NCBI GenBank assembly: GCA_965369995.1
Contig: CBDURO010000026.1
Coordinates: 1-21,390 of the forward strand
Reading direction: 5' to 3'
Source of the DNA: JAHJCW01 sp965369995
Lineage (GTDB): Bacteria; Fidelibacterota; Marinisomatia; Marinisomatales; JAHJCW01
DNA: 21,390 nucleotides
Shown here: positions 7,078-14,846 of the stretch, piece by piece
Position numbering within the stretch: the stretch's first letter is position 1
Layout of the letters: each line of letters begins with the position of its first letter
Translations under genes and position numbers: made by a program
Notes under the pieces: generated by a model
What the model was told of the DNA's origin: nothing
Database searches by the model: none
What the model saw: only the letters and a program-made list of their open reading frames with translations

Positions 7078-8211
7078 ATGAAAAAGCTATATTTATTGCT
7101 TGCAGTATTTTTATTTGCGACTACATTAATTAATGGACAATTAGTCGACCCAACTCACCCAAAAGATCATACCGTGGTACATTCACAAATGAATGATTAT
7201 TGTCGAACCTGCCATGTTTGTGAAAATCCAACAAAGTTTAATCCTTGTTTGATGCAATGCGCACGACATGGCGCTCAATTCACAAGTACTCATTCGTTTG
7301 AAGCAGGTCCTGATATTGTAATTATTGATAAATTAATGAAATTGTACAAACCCGTAATATTTTCTCATGAACTACATGCTTCTATGTCAGAAATGAGCAG
7401 TGGATGCACCCTTTGCCATCACTACTCAGAAGAATCGGGGGAAATACCGGCTTGCGATAAATGTCACAAAATAAAACCTGATTTAGCAAATTTAAGTAAA
7501 CCAAGCCTAAAAGGTGCATATCATCGACAATGTTTGGGATGTCACCGTGAGTGGAGCCATGACAATGCTTGCCAGTTCTGCCATGAGGAAATTGGCATAT
7601 CTGATAAAGTTGTGTCGACTGATGATAAAACTGATATCGTAGGTGTTCCCCATCCTCTTATTGTTGCTGACGAGAAGTATGTTTACCAAACAACTCATAA
7701 AAAGGGACCGGTAGTTACCTTTCACCACACTGATCATGTAGATTTATTTGGATTAAAATGTACTGACTGCCATAAAGGCGATAGTTGTTGTCGTTGTCAC
7801 GATACTGTCACGCATGAAGATCGAGTTGTAGAACATGTAGAAACTTGTTGTTCTTGTCATTTAGAAAAAAATTGTGATTTCTGTCATTCTACCAAAGAGA
7901 AACCACCTTTTAATCATGATATTTCTACAGGATTTGTTTTAGGACATTATCATCAAAATGTGGATTGTAATAAGTGTCATCGTTCTGTAAGCAATTTTGT
8001 GACGCCTTCAACCAATTGCACCGATTGTCATATTCATTGGGAAGTAGGTGTTTTTGACCATAGTGTCACAGGACTTGTTCTAAATGATGACCACGTAGAA
8101 GAAGACTGTGAATGGTGTCATATAGATCGTGATTTTAGAACAACACCATCATGTGAAGAGTGCCATGATGATATTAGCTATCCGGAGGACTTACCGGGAA
8201 ATAGATTTTAG
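7078..8211 (+). CDS. 13-haem c-type cytochrome (cytochrome c3/Hmc-like)
   Basis: A 377-residue periplasmic cytochrome with a Sec signal peptide (about 1-20, ending LING before Q21). Thirteen CxxCH sites begin at residues 42, 110, 126, 152, 165, 228, 237, 257, 266, 297, 314, 344 and 359. Two have an extra Cys directly after the first haem Cys (CCRCH and CCSCH). Non-haem cysteines also occur early (Cys48, Cys57, Cys61). Many additional His residues (HH, HTDH, FDHS, FNHD) fit bis-His ligation as in class III cytochromes. It is the third gene after the iron-sulfur and NrfD-type genes, 3 bp from the latter, so it is the probable periplasmic electron donor or acceptor of that complex. It is shorter than 16-haem HmcA. 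A convergent maturation operon begins 30 bp after its stop. Confidence 0.92.
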   Translation: MKKLYLLLAVFLFATTLINGQLVDPTHPKDHTVVHSQMNDYCRTCHVCENPTKFNPCLMQCARHGAQFTSTHSFEAGPDIVIIDKLMKLYKPVIFSHELHASMSEMSSGCTLCHHYSEESGEIPACDKCHKIKPDLANLSKPSLKGAYHRQCLGCHREWSHDNACQFCHEEIGISDKVVSTDDKTDIVGVPHPLIVADEKYVYQTTHKKGPVVTFHHTDHVDLFGLKCTDCHKGDSCCRCHDTVTHEDRVVEHVETCCSCHLEKNCDFCHSTKEKPPFNHDISTGFVLGHYHQNVDCNKCHRSVSNFVTPSTNCTDCHIHWEVGVFDHSVTGLVLNDDHVEEDCEWCHIDRDFRTTPSCEECHDDISYPEDLPGNRF

Positions 8212-8241
8212 TAATTAAATAATACAGATTTCTAGAAATGT

Positions 8242-9549
8242 TTATGCGTAAGCGTGTAGTCCACCAAAGAAATAGTTACCATAGAATGTAACAAATATCA
8301 TTGATGTTCCGATAATCGATAATATCGCCAAGCGACTTCCTTGCCAATCGCGATTGTAGCGTGCATGCAATACAGCGGAATAGAAGAACCATACCAATAA
8401 AGATCCGACTTCTTTGGGGTCCCAACTCCAGAAAGTTCCCCAGGCCTGCTCAGCCCAAATCGCTCCGGCGAAAAGTGCTCCAACCATATATAATGGATAA
8501 CCTAATGAAACAGCGCGATAATTTATTTCATCTAATAAATCAAATTTATTAGATATTTTATTGATCGATGACCCAAGTTTGCGGTATATCAAATAGTATA
8601 ATATTGGAAATATTGTTAACGTAATAACGTAAGCGGATCCTAAAAATTCAAAGAAACGCCACGTACTACCAAAATGCCTTTGTGGTGTTATTAAAATAAC
8701 ATCGTTGTGTACTAAAATTCCGACAGTTAAACTTGACAAAGCAAAGCTTAAGGCAAAAATAGCAAATAGAACACCACCATATCCCGTATTTTTAGAGTCA
8801 GCAAATTTTTTCTTAAAGAAATGCCCTGTAATAGCTATCATAGGGACAAACAGCAAACCTAATACAACTACTAATTGACCAAGCAGTGTACGAGCATTTT
8901 CATATTCCATTTGGTTGGCGAATTTTGACATTACCTGAAAAGCTGTGTGGTGTGGTGTTAATCCCGCAATTTTTAGAACAAAGAATAAGGCAATCGGTAT
9001 ATATATAAGGTATAAAAGAGCTATTGATAAAAGTCCATTAAAATCCTTTTTATCATCTTTTTTATATTTGTGTTTACTTAATAGGTAAAATATACTGATA
9101 GCTCCGGCAATTACAAATGCACCAGCTCCAATCGCTGCAAGCGATATGTGTATTGTTAACCAATTGCTCTGTAAAGCTGGCATTAGATTTTCTGCAGGTG
9201 ATTTGTCTAACAGGGCGGCGGCGGCATTTAGCATAATAATTATCGGAGTGATAACTACACCTAACAATGGACTTTGATATTTGGTAACACCATAAAGAAT
9301 TAACAGAACACCTGCCCAAGACATTAACATTAAAAATTCAAACATACTTTGAAAACGGATTTGTCCGACAATACTCCACTTTACGATGAAACCGCTTGTT
9401 TGCAGTAAAAGACCGATTGCTAATAATAAAGTTCCGATTTTATGAAAAGAATCTTTTTTTAATGAAAAGTACATTGCATAAGCAATAAATCCTCCCAGGT
9501 AGAAAATAAAAGTGTACCAGAAAAGATTTTGATATAAACTTTCCGTCAT
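8242..9549 (-). CDS. ccsA: Cytochrome c maturation protein CcsA/ResC type (haem export and ligation)
   Basis: A system II haem-handling protein of 435 residues with many membrane helices. The tryptophan-rich haem-binding motif WGTFWSWDPKEV is at about 370-381. Conserved histidines are visible before it (LTIHISLAA, about 134), after it (VLHARYNR, about 395) and in the C-terminal GGLHAYA typical of CcsA. It works with ResB to carry haem across the membrane and attach it to CxxCH apocytochromes, which are abundant here. I chose the ATG at 9549: GGAGA stands 6 bases upstream and the ATG overlaps the stop of the preceding gene (ATGA). An ATG four codons earlier (9561) has no visible ribosome site. 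The chain is longer than the smallest CcsA proteins and has extra N-terminal helices, as in many Bacteroidota-type homologues. Confidence 0.9.
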   Translation of the reverse strand: MTESLYQNLFWYTFIFYLGGFIAYAMYFSLKKDSFHKIGTLLLAIGLLLQTSGFIVKWSIVGQIRFQSMFEFLMLMSWAGVLLILYGVTKYQSPLLGVVITPIIIMLNAAAALLDKSPAENLMPALQSNWLTIHISLAAIGAGAFVIAGAISIFYLLSKHKYKKDDKKDFNGLLSIALLYLIYIPIALFFVLKIAGLTPHHTAFQVMSKFANQMEYENARTLLGQLVVVLGLLFVPMIAITGHFFKKKFADSKNTGYGGVLFAIFALSFALSSLTVGILVHNDVILITPQRHFGSTWRFFEFLGSAYVITLTIFPILYYLIYRKLGSSINKISNKFDLLDEINYRAVSLGYPLYMVGALFAGAIWAEQAWGTFWSWDPKEVGSLLVWFFYSAVLHARYNRDWQGSRLAILSIIGTSMIFVTFYGNYFFGGLHAYA

Positions 9550-10028
9550 TTGATTCTCCATATTTTTATGTTAGCGGATTCAATAGCAAAACTATTATCT
9601 CCCATGACATTATAACCATTATAGTCTATGAAATCTAATAAATATTTTTGACCGTCTTTAACCGAATGAAAACCGGGCATTTCTTTAAAGATAATTTGAT
9701 AGTGAATTAATTCTCCATTTTTATAAAAGTCAACCTTTATTGCCGGATTTTTCTCCTGATCAGAATCTGATGTGATGACACCCGAACCTGAAATTTTAGC
9801 ATCCGGTTCAAATTGGTTAATAATTAAACTCCATTCTTCATCAATGGGATATATTTTTTTAAATGGAATAACAGCAGCGTCTTTAATAAGTTCTAATCCA
9901 TTGTCAGAAGTTTGCTCCGAATTAAGTGGGTGTAAAGTGTCCATCTGAGGAGTTTCTTCTTGTAAGGCAAAATATCCTAAAACAACTAGTGCAATTATAC
10001 CAATTGTATAAAGCAATTTTTTATTCAT
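9546..10028 (-). CDS. Anchored periplasmic protein resembling a ResB periplasmic segment
   Basis: A 160-residue protein with one N-terminal membrane helix (about 5-21) and a periplasmic domain of about 135 residues. It lies between resB and ccsA and overlaps both, by 8 bases with resB and by 4 with ccsA, so all three are coupled. The segment INQFEPDAKISG...GVITSDSDQEKNPAIKVDFYKNG resembles the ResB periplasmic region in which an F-x-PD stretch is followed by S-x-S and NPA (motif comparison from memory, not a search). There are no cysteines for haem or thiol chemistry. It is probably an accessory part of the ResB/CcsA synthase, or a piece of ResB encoded separately. It may also be an unrelated small maturation factor. 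Confidence 0.7.
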   Translation of the reverse strand: MNKKLLYTIGIIALVVLGYFALQEETPQMDTLHPLNSEQTSDNGLELIKDAAVIPFKKIYPIDEEWSLIINQFEPDAKISGSGVITSDSDQEKNPAIKVDFYKNGELIHYQIIFKEMPGFHSVKDGQKYLLDFIDYNGYNVMGDNSFAIESANIKIWRIK

Positions 10029-11238
10029 TACTTATCCTTTTAATGATGTTATCTAATTCTTTTTGAAATGTAATTTTATTTTTTGTTGATGTTCCACCAA
10101 TTGTAATAGTTCTTTTAGTGATTGCTATCCAAATGTATCTTGGCCAAAACATAAAAGACATTAATAGTCCAATGGTCGATATAAACATTCCTAAAAAGAT
10201 TATTGGTATACCTTTATTAGCGTTTAACGATAAACCGGTAATCCAATTTGCTTCATTATGTTTAATTTCTTGATTATTTTGCGCGCGACTAATTATCTGT
10301 GAGCGATTCGGAATATTCATAAAGAATTCATTCACAAGCGGTTTATAATCCGATTGATGTATAGAAACATGTTTATATATAAGCGGGCTATTGACAGTTA
10401 TCTCGTGTCTGGTTAACAATGTTCCATCATGGTCAAATAGGCGAACGTAGGAACGAAAATCAGAAATTCTCGGTCCTCTCTCAGCTTTATAATATCGTAC
10501 ACGGAAACTGTCAACTACCATAGTCGGATGTTCAGTTTCCGAAACTTTGAAATGCCACTTAAATAATTCGGGGTAGTTTACGAAATATTCGGTGTCCTTA
10601 TATTCCTCGGCAATGATATACCGAAATTCTTGACGATCAGTTTTGGTGTAGATGAGACTGCCAAGAACAATTATAAGTAAAGATATATGTGTTAATAAAT
10701 GACCTAAGGAACTCCATCGAAATTTTCGTGCAGCTATTAATTGTTCATTATTGGATTCAGAATCGGCAACATGATAGAATTGTTTTTTTAACAACTTTTT
10801 AATTATTTCAGTATTGTTGGATTGACCCTTTTTAATCTGTTTGGCATTGTGAATATTTTTGATATTATCGGTTGTTAAAAACCGAGTAAGTGTAATTGTT
10901 CTAAAGGCAGGTTTTGTATTCTTTATAACACATAATAAAACAGAAATTATCAGGAACCACAATAGAATGGAATACCACCAAGATGTATAGGGTGAATGTT
11001 GTTGAAATAATGTATTTAGAAAAGATTGTTTGGAGAAAAAAGCCGGGTATTCATTTATTAGCATAGAGAACAACGAAGTAGCTCCAAGGAGAGTCAAAAT
11101 GATTACAGCAAACTTCATTGATACCAGCAAAGTATATAGTTTTCGAATGACTGATGGGTTAGATTTTTGTTGATTATTCATAAAATTTGATGCGGAAATT
11201 AGTGTATAAAGGAATTTATTTAAAGTAAAATTTGCCAC
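10021..11238 (-). CDS. resB: Cytochrome c biogenesis protein ResB (system II)
   Basis: Up to 405 residues. Hydrophobic segments at about 39-61, 88-104, 179-197 and 343-363 give the ResB four-helix layout, with the large periplasmic loop between the third and fourth. Family marks are the SLGHLLTHISLLIIVLGSLIY helix with His184, the loop segment NSPLIYKHVSIHQSDY, and the C-terminal WPRYIWIAI...GGTSTKNK..FQKELDNI. ResB binds apocytochrome and, with CcsA, ligates haem. First gene of a three-gene minus-strand operon. The start is uncertain: GTG at 11238 gives the longest chain, but the ATG at 11181 leaves about a dozen residues before the first conserved helix, as is usual. Neither has a good Shine-Dalgarno sequence. 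It is transcribed divergently from the TetR/haem-receptor operon. Confidence 0.88.
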   Translation of the reverse strand: MANFTLNKFLYTLISASNFMNNQQKSNPSVIRKLYTLLVSMKFAVIILTLLGATSLFSMLINEYPAFFSKQSFLNTLFQQHSPYTSWWYSILLWFLIISVLLCVIKNTKPAFRTITLTRFLTTDNIKNIHNAKQIKKGQSNNTEIIKKLLKKQFYHVADSESNNEQLIAARKFRWSSLGHLLTHISLLIIVLGSLIYTKTDRQEFRYIIAEEYKDTEYFVNYPELFKWHFKVSETEHPTMVVDSFRVRYYKAERGPRISDFRSYVRLFDHDGTLLTRHEITVNSPLIYKHVSIHQSDYKPLVNEFFMNIPNRSQIISRAQNNQEIKHNEANWITGLSLNANKGIPIIFLGMFISTIGLLMSFMFWPRYIWIAITKRTITIGGTSTKNKITFQKELDNIIKRISNE

Positions 11239-11317
11239 TCACTAAAACATTTTTGTATTCTTGAATATAGAATATATGTAACAAAATTATAATAATTATT
11301 GATAAATGGATAATAAA

Positions 11318-11351
11318 GTTTAATTTTCGACCGTAGGGTCGAAAATTAAAC
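11318..11351. promoter_or_regulatory. 15-bp perfect inverted repeat in the resB/TetR divergent region, probable TetR operator
   Basis: The arms GTTTAATTTTCGACC (11318-11332) and GGTCGAAAATTAAAC (11337-11351) flank the 4-base spacer GTAG. The repeat lies 24 bp before the TetR start codon and 80 bp from the longest resB start. The CGACC-N4-GGTCG core at the centre of a long palindrome fits TetR-family operators, which usually lie next to their own regulator gene. No T-run follows, so it is not a terminator. It could control either or both divergent operons. Confidence 0.7.
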
Positions 11352-11374
11352 TATATATTTGAGAGGAAAATGAT

Positions 11375-11971
11375 ATGATGACAACATCTAGAAAGGAATC
11401 TGAACGCAATGCGCGGAAAAAACTAATACTCGATAGTGCCTTAGAAGTGTTCAAATCTAAAGGAATTGAACATGCAACAATGGATGAGATAGCTCTTGAA
11501 GCCGATTTTGGTAAGGCAACATTATATTACTATTTTAAATCAAAAGAAGAAATATTTAATACGATTTTAGTCACTGGCTGGATTACTCTTTGGGATAGTA
11601 TAGAAGATATTGTACTAGAAAAAAACACACCACGAAAACAATTTATTAAAATTATTAAAAAATTGAACGAACTGGTAAATGAAGATAGACCCCTCTACGA
11701 ATTTCTTTTCCAGGCGCCTCAATCATTACCTGTTGCAGATGGGACTGAACCGGAATGGAAACAATATCAAATAAAATTAACCAACACTATGCATCAATTG
11801 ATTAAAATCGGTATCGAAAAAAAAGAATTCCCACAAATCGATAGCCAGTTAACACTCAAAGCACTAGGATATATATTCCATGGTATGATTTTAATGGGTA
11901 AAGATCGCGAGAGCATAACTGAAGAAGAGGTTGAAGAGCTATTTATTAAATTCCTGAAAAAGAGAAACTAA
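11375..11971 (+). CDS. TetR-family transcriptional regulator
   Basis: A 198-residue regulator. The N-terminal DNA-binding domain is clear: RKKLILDSALEVFKSKGIEHATMDEIA, then the recognition helix ADFGKATLYYYFKSKEEIF (about 43-61). The C-terminal ligand domain is helical and unspecific. GAGAGG at 11361-11366 supports the ATG at 11375; a second ATG follows directly, so the chain may be one residue shorter. The stop TAA shares one base with the ATG of the TonB receptor gene (TAATG), so regulator and receptor are translationally coupled. The perfect palindrome just upstream is the likely autoregulatory site. A signal linked to haem or iron is a reasonable guess from the downstream genes, but most haem/iron regulators are not TetR proteins, so the ligand is open. 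Confidence 0.92.
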   Translation: MMTTSRKESERNARKKLILDSALEVFKSKGIEHATMDEIALEADFGKATLYYYFKSKEEIFNTILVTGWITLWDSIEDIVLEKNTPRKQFIKIIKKLNELVNEDRPLYEFLFQAPQSLPVADGTEPEWKQYQIKLTNTMHQLIKIGIEKKEFPQIDSQLTLKALGYIFHGMILMGKDRESITEEEVEELFIKFLKKRN

Positions 11972-14097
11972 TGATATTAAAACAATTACAGACTACGGTT
12001 ATAATTTTACTATTACCGTTTATTGCCAATGCTGCAGGAAACAATTTATCTGGCAGTGTTTCCGATAGAAACAATGATGAACCATTAGCTTTTGTTAATG
12101 TATTTTTTGACGGTACTGATATCGGAACTACGACAAATGAAAATGGTTATTTTTCAATTTCAGAAGTACCATTTAATAAGGGAATATTAAAAGTCTCGAT
12201 GATGGGTTATGAGACTATATTAAGATCAATTCAATTTCCTGTGGGGGAACCATTAATAATACATTTGGAAAAAAATCTAATTGAAATGTCCTCAATCGTA
12301 ATAACCGGTACAAGAACTGAACGGTATTTAAAAGATGTACCTGTAACCACACAAGTTTTAAAGGGATTAAAATTACGTGAATCAGGTCCTATAGATGTTT
12401 CCAAAATACTCGGTGAATTAACTGGTGTGTTTATTGTAGAAAATCAATTTGGGACTGGTGTTGAGTTGTCGGGATTTGGTGCAGATCATATTTTAGTCAT
12501 GGTTGATGGTATGGAAATTTTAGGTAGAACAAATGGTCAGCTTGACATTTCTCAAATTGCCACTGATCAAATAGAACGAATTGAAGTTGTTAAAGGAGCT
12601 TCGTCAGCGCTTTATGGTAGCGAAGCGATGGGCGGAATAATAAATATCATAACAAAAAAACCACAAAAGGATTTTAGTTTTTCAGTAAGTGGTGATGTAG
12701 GAAAATATGGTCGTTATAATGGTAATATTACCTTAACCGGTGGTTTGGGAAATTGGCGGTCAAAATTTTATGTTAATACCAGAAGATATGGTGGCAACAA
12801 CCTTAATAATAATAGTCTATGGGAAAACGGCAGCGGATATAATAAGTATAACACTGGTCTTAGATTAGAAAATCCAAAAATACTCAAGGGCATTTTAAGG
12901 ATAGATAGTAAAGTGTTTTTTGAAAAACAAAAATTAAACACTGAAAATATTTTCGAGGATATTACAGACAATTTGCGTTTAGCTAATCGGTTAGAATATG
13001 AAGGTAATAGAAAAAATGTCCAATATAAAACGGGATTAGAATATTCCTATTTCAATCATTTGTATGAACAATTTGTGATATCATCAAATTATAAAAAAGC
13101 TAGTGACACAACCATTGAGAGTTTGTTTAAAACTGATATGACATTCCAGATTGAACAATCAAATCATCTTTTAAACGGTGGTGTGGGATATGAAAATGAA
13201 ACTATTGCATCGGATAGGATAACGCCCAATAATCAAAAATCGGATTTGTTATACGGCTTTGCTCAAGATGAATGGCAATTAAATCAAAAGTTAACTTTTC
13301 TCGCAGGCTTTAGAATGGATGATCATTCACTCTATGGTAGTTATTTTTCTCCTAAAATATCTCTCATGTATAAACCGGAACCAATTTCTAGGATCAGATT
13401 TTCATATGGACGTGGTTTTAAAGCCCCAACCTTTAAAGAAATGTTTTTAGATTATAATGTATTACAAATTGGATACCATATAATTGGTAATCCCGAATTA
13501 GAACCTGAAATTTCTAACAGTTTAATTTTTGATATTGAAAGATGGCACACTAATCTATATCATGGAAGAATTAATGTTTTCTATAACGAAATTCGCAACT
13601 TAATTGATTATGTCTCTCGTGGATATAATGAACAAGGTATTCATACTTGGCAAACTGCGAATATTTATCGAGCTATTACTAAAGGATTTGATATTGATTT
13701 TACATATTTCTTTACTCCAAAGATAGAATTTGCAATTGGGTATAGTTATTTGGATACATGGGATGTGGATAATGAAAGCCCGATTAATTTGAAAGCAAAA
13801 CATAAAGGAAACTCCAAACTTAGACTTCAGTTACCATTGGGTATAAATTTTAATGTGCGTGCTCAATTTGTTGGTGAAAGGTATTACGGCGATGAAGGAC
13901 TTGTTGAAAGTGAAACAGTAGAGAGCTGGATAGATGAATACTTTATACTACATACCAATTTGAGTATCCCCATAATGAAAAAATTTGAGATTCACACCGG
14001 TGTCAATAATATTACTGATGTCTATGATGTTGTATGGGGTCCGATGCCAGGACGTGAATGGTATATAGGAATAAGATTTAATCAAAATAGTAAATAA
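11971..14097 (+). CDS. TonB-dependent outer-membrane receptor, probable haem receptor (HmuR-like)
   Basis: A 708-residue receptor. A signal peptide (1-22, ending ANA) is followed by a carboxypeptidase-regulatory-like domain (about 25-100, ending IHLEK), a TonB-box-like stretch (SSIVITGTRTE, 107-117), the plug domain (about 118-230, with ILVMVDGMEI, IERIEVVKGASSALYGSEAMGG and INIITKK) and a beta-barrel to the end. Haem receptors carry FRAP and NPDL boxes with a conserved His between them; here FKAP (483-486), His503 and NPEL (507-510) occupy these positions. The gene after it encodes an HmuY-like lipoprotein, which supports haem as substrate. It overlaps the TetR stop by one base. A siderophore or other substrate remains possible, as FRAP/NPDL-like boxes occur more widely. 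Confidence 0.92.
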   Translation: MILKQLQTTVIILLLPFIANAAGNNLSGSVSDRNNDEPLAFVNVFFDGTDIGTTTNENGYFSISEVPFNKGILKVSMMGYETILRSIQFPVGEPLIIHLEKNLIEMSSIVITGTRTERYLKDVPVTTQVLKGLKLRESGPIDVSKILGELTGVFIVENQFGTGVELSGFGADHILVMVDGMEILGRTNGQLDISQIATDQIERIEVVKGASSALYGSEAMGGIINIITKKPQKDFSFSVSGDVGKYGRYNGNITLTGGLGNWRSKFYVNTRRYGGNNLNNNSLWENGSGYNKYNTGLRLENPKILKGILRIDSKVFFEKQKLNTENIFEDITDNLRLANRLEYEGNRKNVQYKTGLEYSYFNHLYEQFVISSNYKKASDTTIESLFKTDMTFQIEQSNHLLNGGVGYENETIASDRITPNNQKSDLLYGFAQDEWQLNQKLTFLAGFRMDDHSLYGSYFSPKISLMYKPEPISRIRFSYGRGFKAPTFKEMFLDYNVLQIGYHIIGNPELEPEISNSLIFDIERWHTNLYHGRINVFYNEIRNLIDYVSRGYNEQGIHTWQTANIYRAITKGFDIDFTYFFTPKIEFAIGYSYLDTWDVDNESPINLKAKHKGNSKLRLQLPLGINFNVRAQFVGERYYGDEGLVESETVESWIDEYFILHTNLSIPIMKKFEIHTGVNNITDVYDVVWGPMPGREWYIGIRFNQNSK

Positions 14098-14112
14098 TAA
14101 AAAGGAAATAAT

Positions 14113-14640
14113 ATGAAATACTTACTTACAGTACTAATGGCTTTAGCATTAATCACAGTTGGTTGTAAAAAAAATGCTACAGAATCGAATAATACTAATG
14201 AGATAATGGAACATTCTTCTGTGAATGTAAAAACAGCAACAGAATACTTTAGCTTTAGTACCAATTCCGGTTCCACCGATGAATCCGCCGCGCACGATAT
14301 TGTGTTTTATTCTGTAATGTGGTCACCACCGGGTGCTCCTATAACAATTAATGATCCGAGATTTAGAATAAAGAATGGCGGGAGTATTGCAGTTTTAAAT
14401 GATACAAATCTAGAAGATGTGACCGATGTCCCCGCGGTGAGTGAATTTGTAACAAGTTTCGTAAGCGAATTTGGCGAATGGTACGATGAAACAGATGCTC
14501 ATATAATAGTACCTCATGATAATGTATATGTTGTTAATACAGCAGATGGAAAATTCCCCGCTTTTGAAATAATAAATTATTATGATGAGCAAGGGGAATC
14601 AGGTGTTTACACTATAGAGTGGAAATATTTATCTAAATGA
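14113..14640 (+). CDS. HmuY-like haem-binding lipoprotein (haemophore)
   Basis: A 175-residue lipoprotein: hydrophobic signal, then lipobox ITVGC with Cys18 as lipidation site. The C-terminal part matches the HmuY pattern: HDIVF near the start of the domain, RFRIKNGGSIAV, and VYVVNTADGKFPAFEIINYYDEQGESGVYTIEWKY at the end (position of the conserved VRTADGKY...YY...SG..T segment). HmuY proteins of Bacteroidota take haem from host or environmental haemoproteins and pass it to the TonB receptor HmuR. In Porphyromonas HmuY two His residues ligate haem; here His61, His130 and His135 are candidates. AAGGAA lies 6 bases before the ATG, and the gene begins 15 bp after the receptor stop, so they form one operon. 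The assignment rests on pattern recognition, without an alignment. Confidence 0.75.
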   Translation: MKYLLTVLMALALITVGCKKNATESNNTNEIMEHSSVNVKTATEYFSFSTNSGSTDESAAHDIVFYSVMWSPPGAPITINDPRFRIKNGGSIAVLNDTNLEDVTDVPAVSEFVTSFVSEFGEWYDETDAHIIVPHDNVYVVNTADGKFPAFEIINYYDEQGESGVYTIEWKYLSK

Positions 14641-14687
14641 TGTAAATCTTCTGTAATCTATAGATATTACACAAGAAATTATCTAAT

Positions 14688-14730
14688 AATAAGTCTGCCT
14701 CATTATTAATTGAGGCAGACTTATTTTAAT
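14688..14730 (+). terminator. Intrinsic terminator after the haem-uptake operon
   Basis: AATAAGTCTGCCTCA (14688-14702), an 8-base loop and TGAGGCAGACTTATT (14711-14725) form a perfect 15-bp stem, followed on the plus strand by TTAATT. It starts 47 bp after the HmuY-like stop. The T-tract is modest, but the stem is strong. It could also work for the minus strand, where it overlaps the end of a possible gene remnant. Confidence 0.85.
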
Positions 14731-14846
14731 TCATATAACATTCTTAATCCCCAATATGTCGTAGTATTTGTCATCGATATATTAAAAATCTTACCGGTTT
14801 CCACCTTGACGGGTGTAAAAATATTGACTGAGCAACTAAGGAGACT
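14721..14846 (-). pseudogene. Possible 3' remnant of a minus-strand gene
   Basis: The minus strand contains a reading frame of about 40 codons without a start codon. It ends in TPVKVETGKIFNIS, then MTNTTTYWGLRMLYELK, and a TAA at 14723-14721 that lies within the terminator hairpin. The composition looks protein-like (an aromatic, alternating C-terminus as in a beta-rich or outer-membrane protein) and the stop coincides with a good hairpin, which suggests the tail of a lost gene. The frame is closed upstream by a TAA at 14855-14853. No family is recognised, and a short chance frame in AT-rich DNA is a serious alternative. Confidence 0.25.

Noticed and set aside
8228..8239. 12-bp palindrome ATTTCTAGAAAT between the convergent 13-haem cytochrome and ccsA genes
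   Set aside because: It has no loop and no T-tract on either side, so it is not a convincing terminator; a 12-mer AT-rich palindrome can arise by chance.
9550..9561. ATG four codons upstream of the chosen ccsA start
   Set aside because: No ribosome site precedes it, whereas the ATG at 9549 has GGAGA at the right distance and overlaps the stop of the gene before it.
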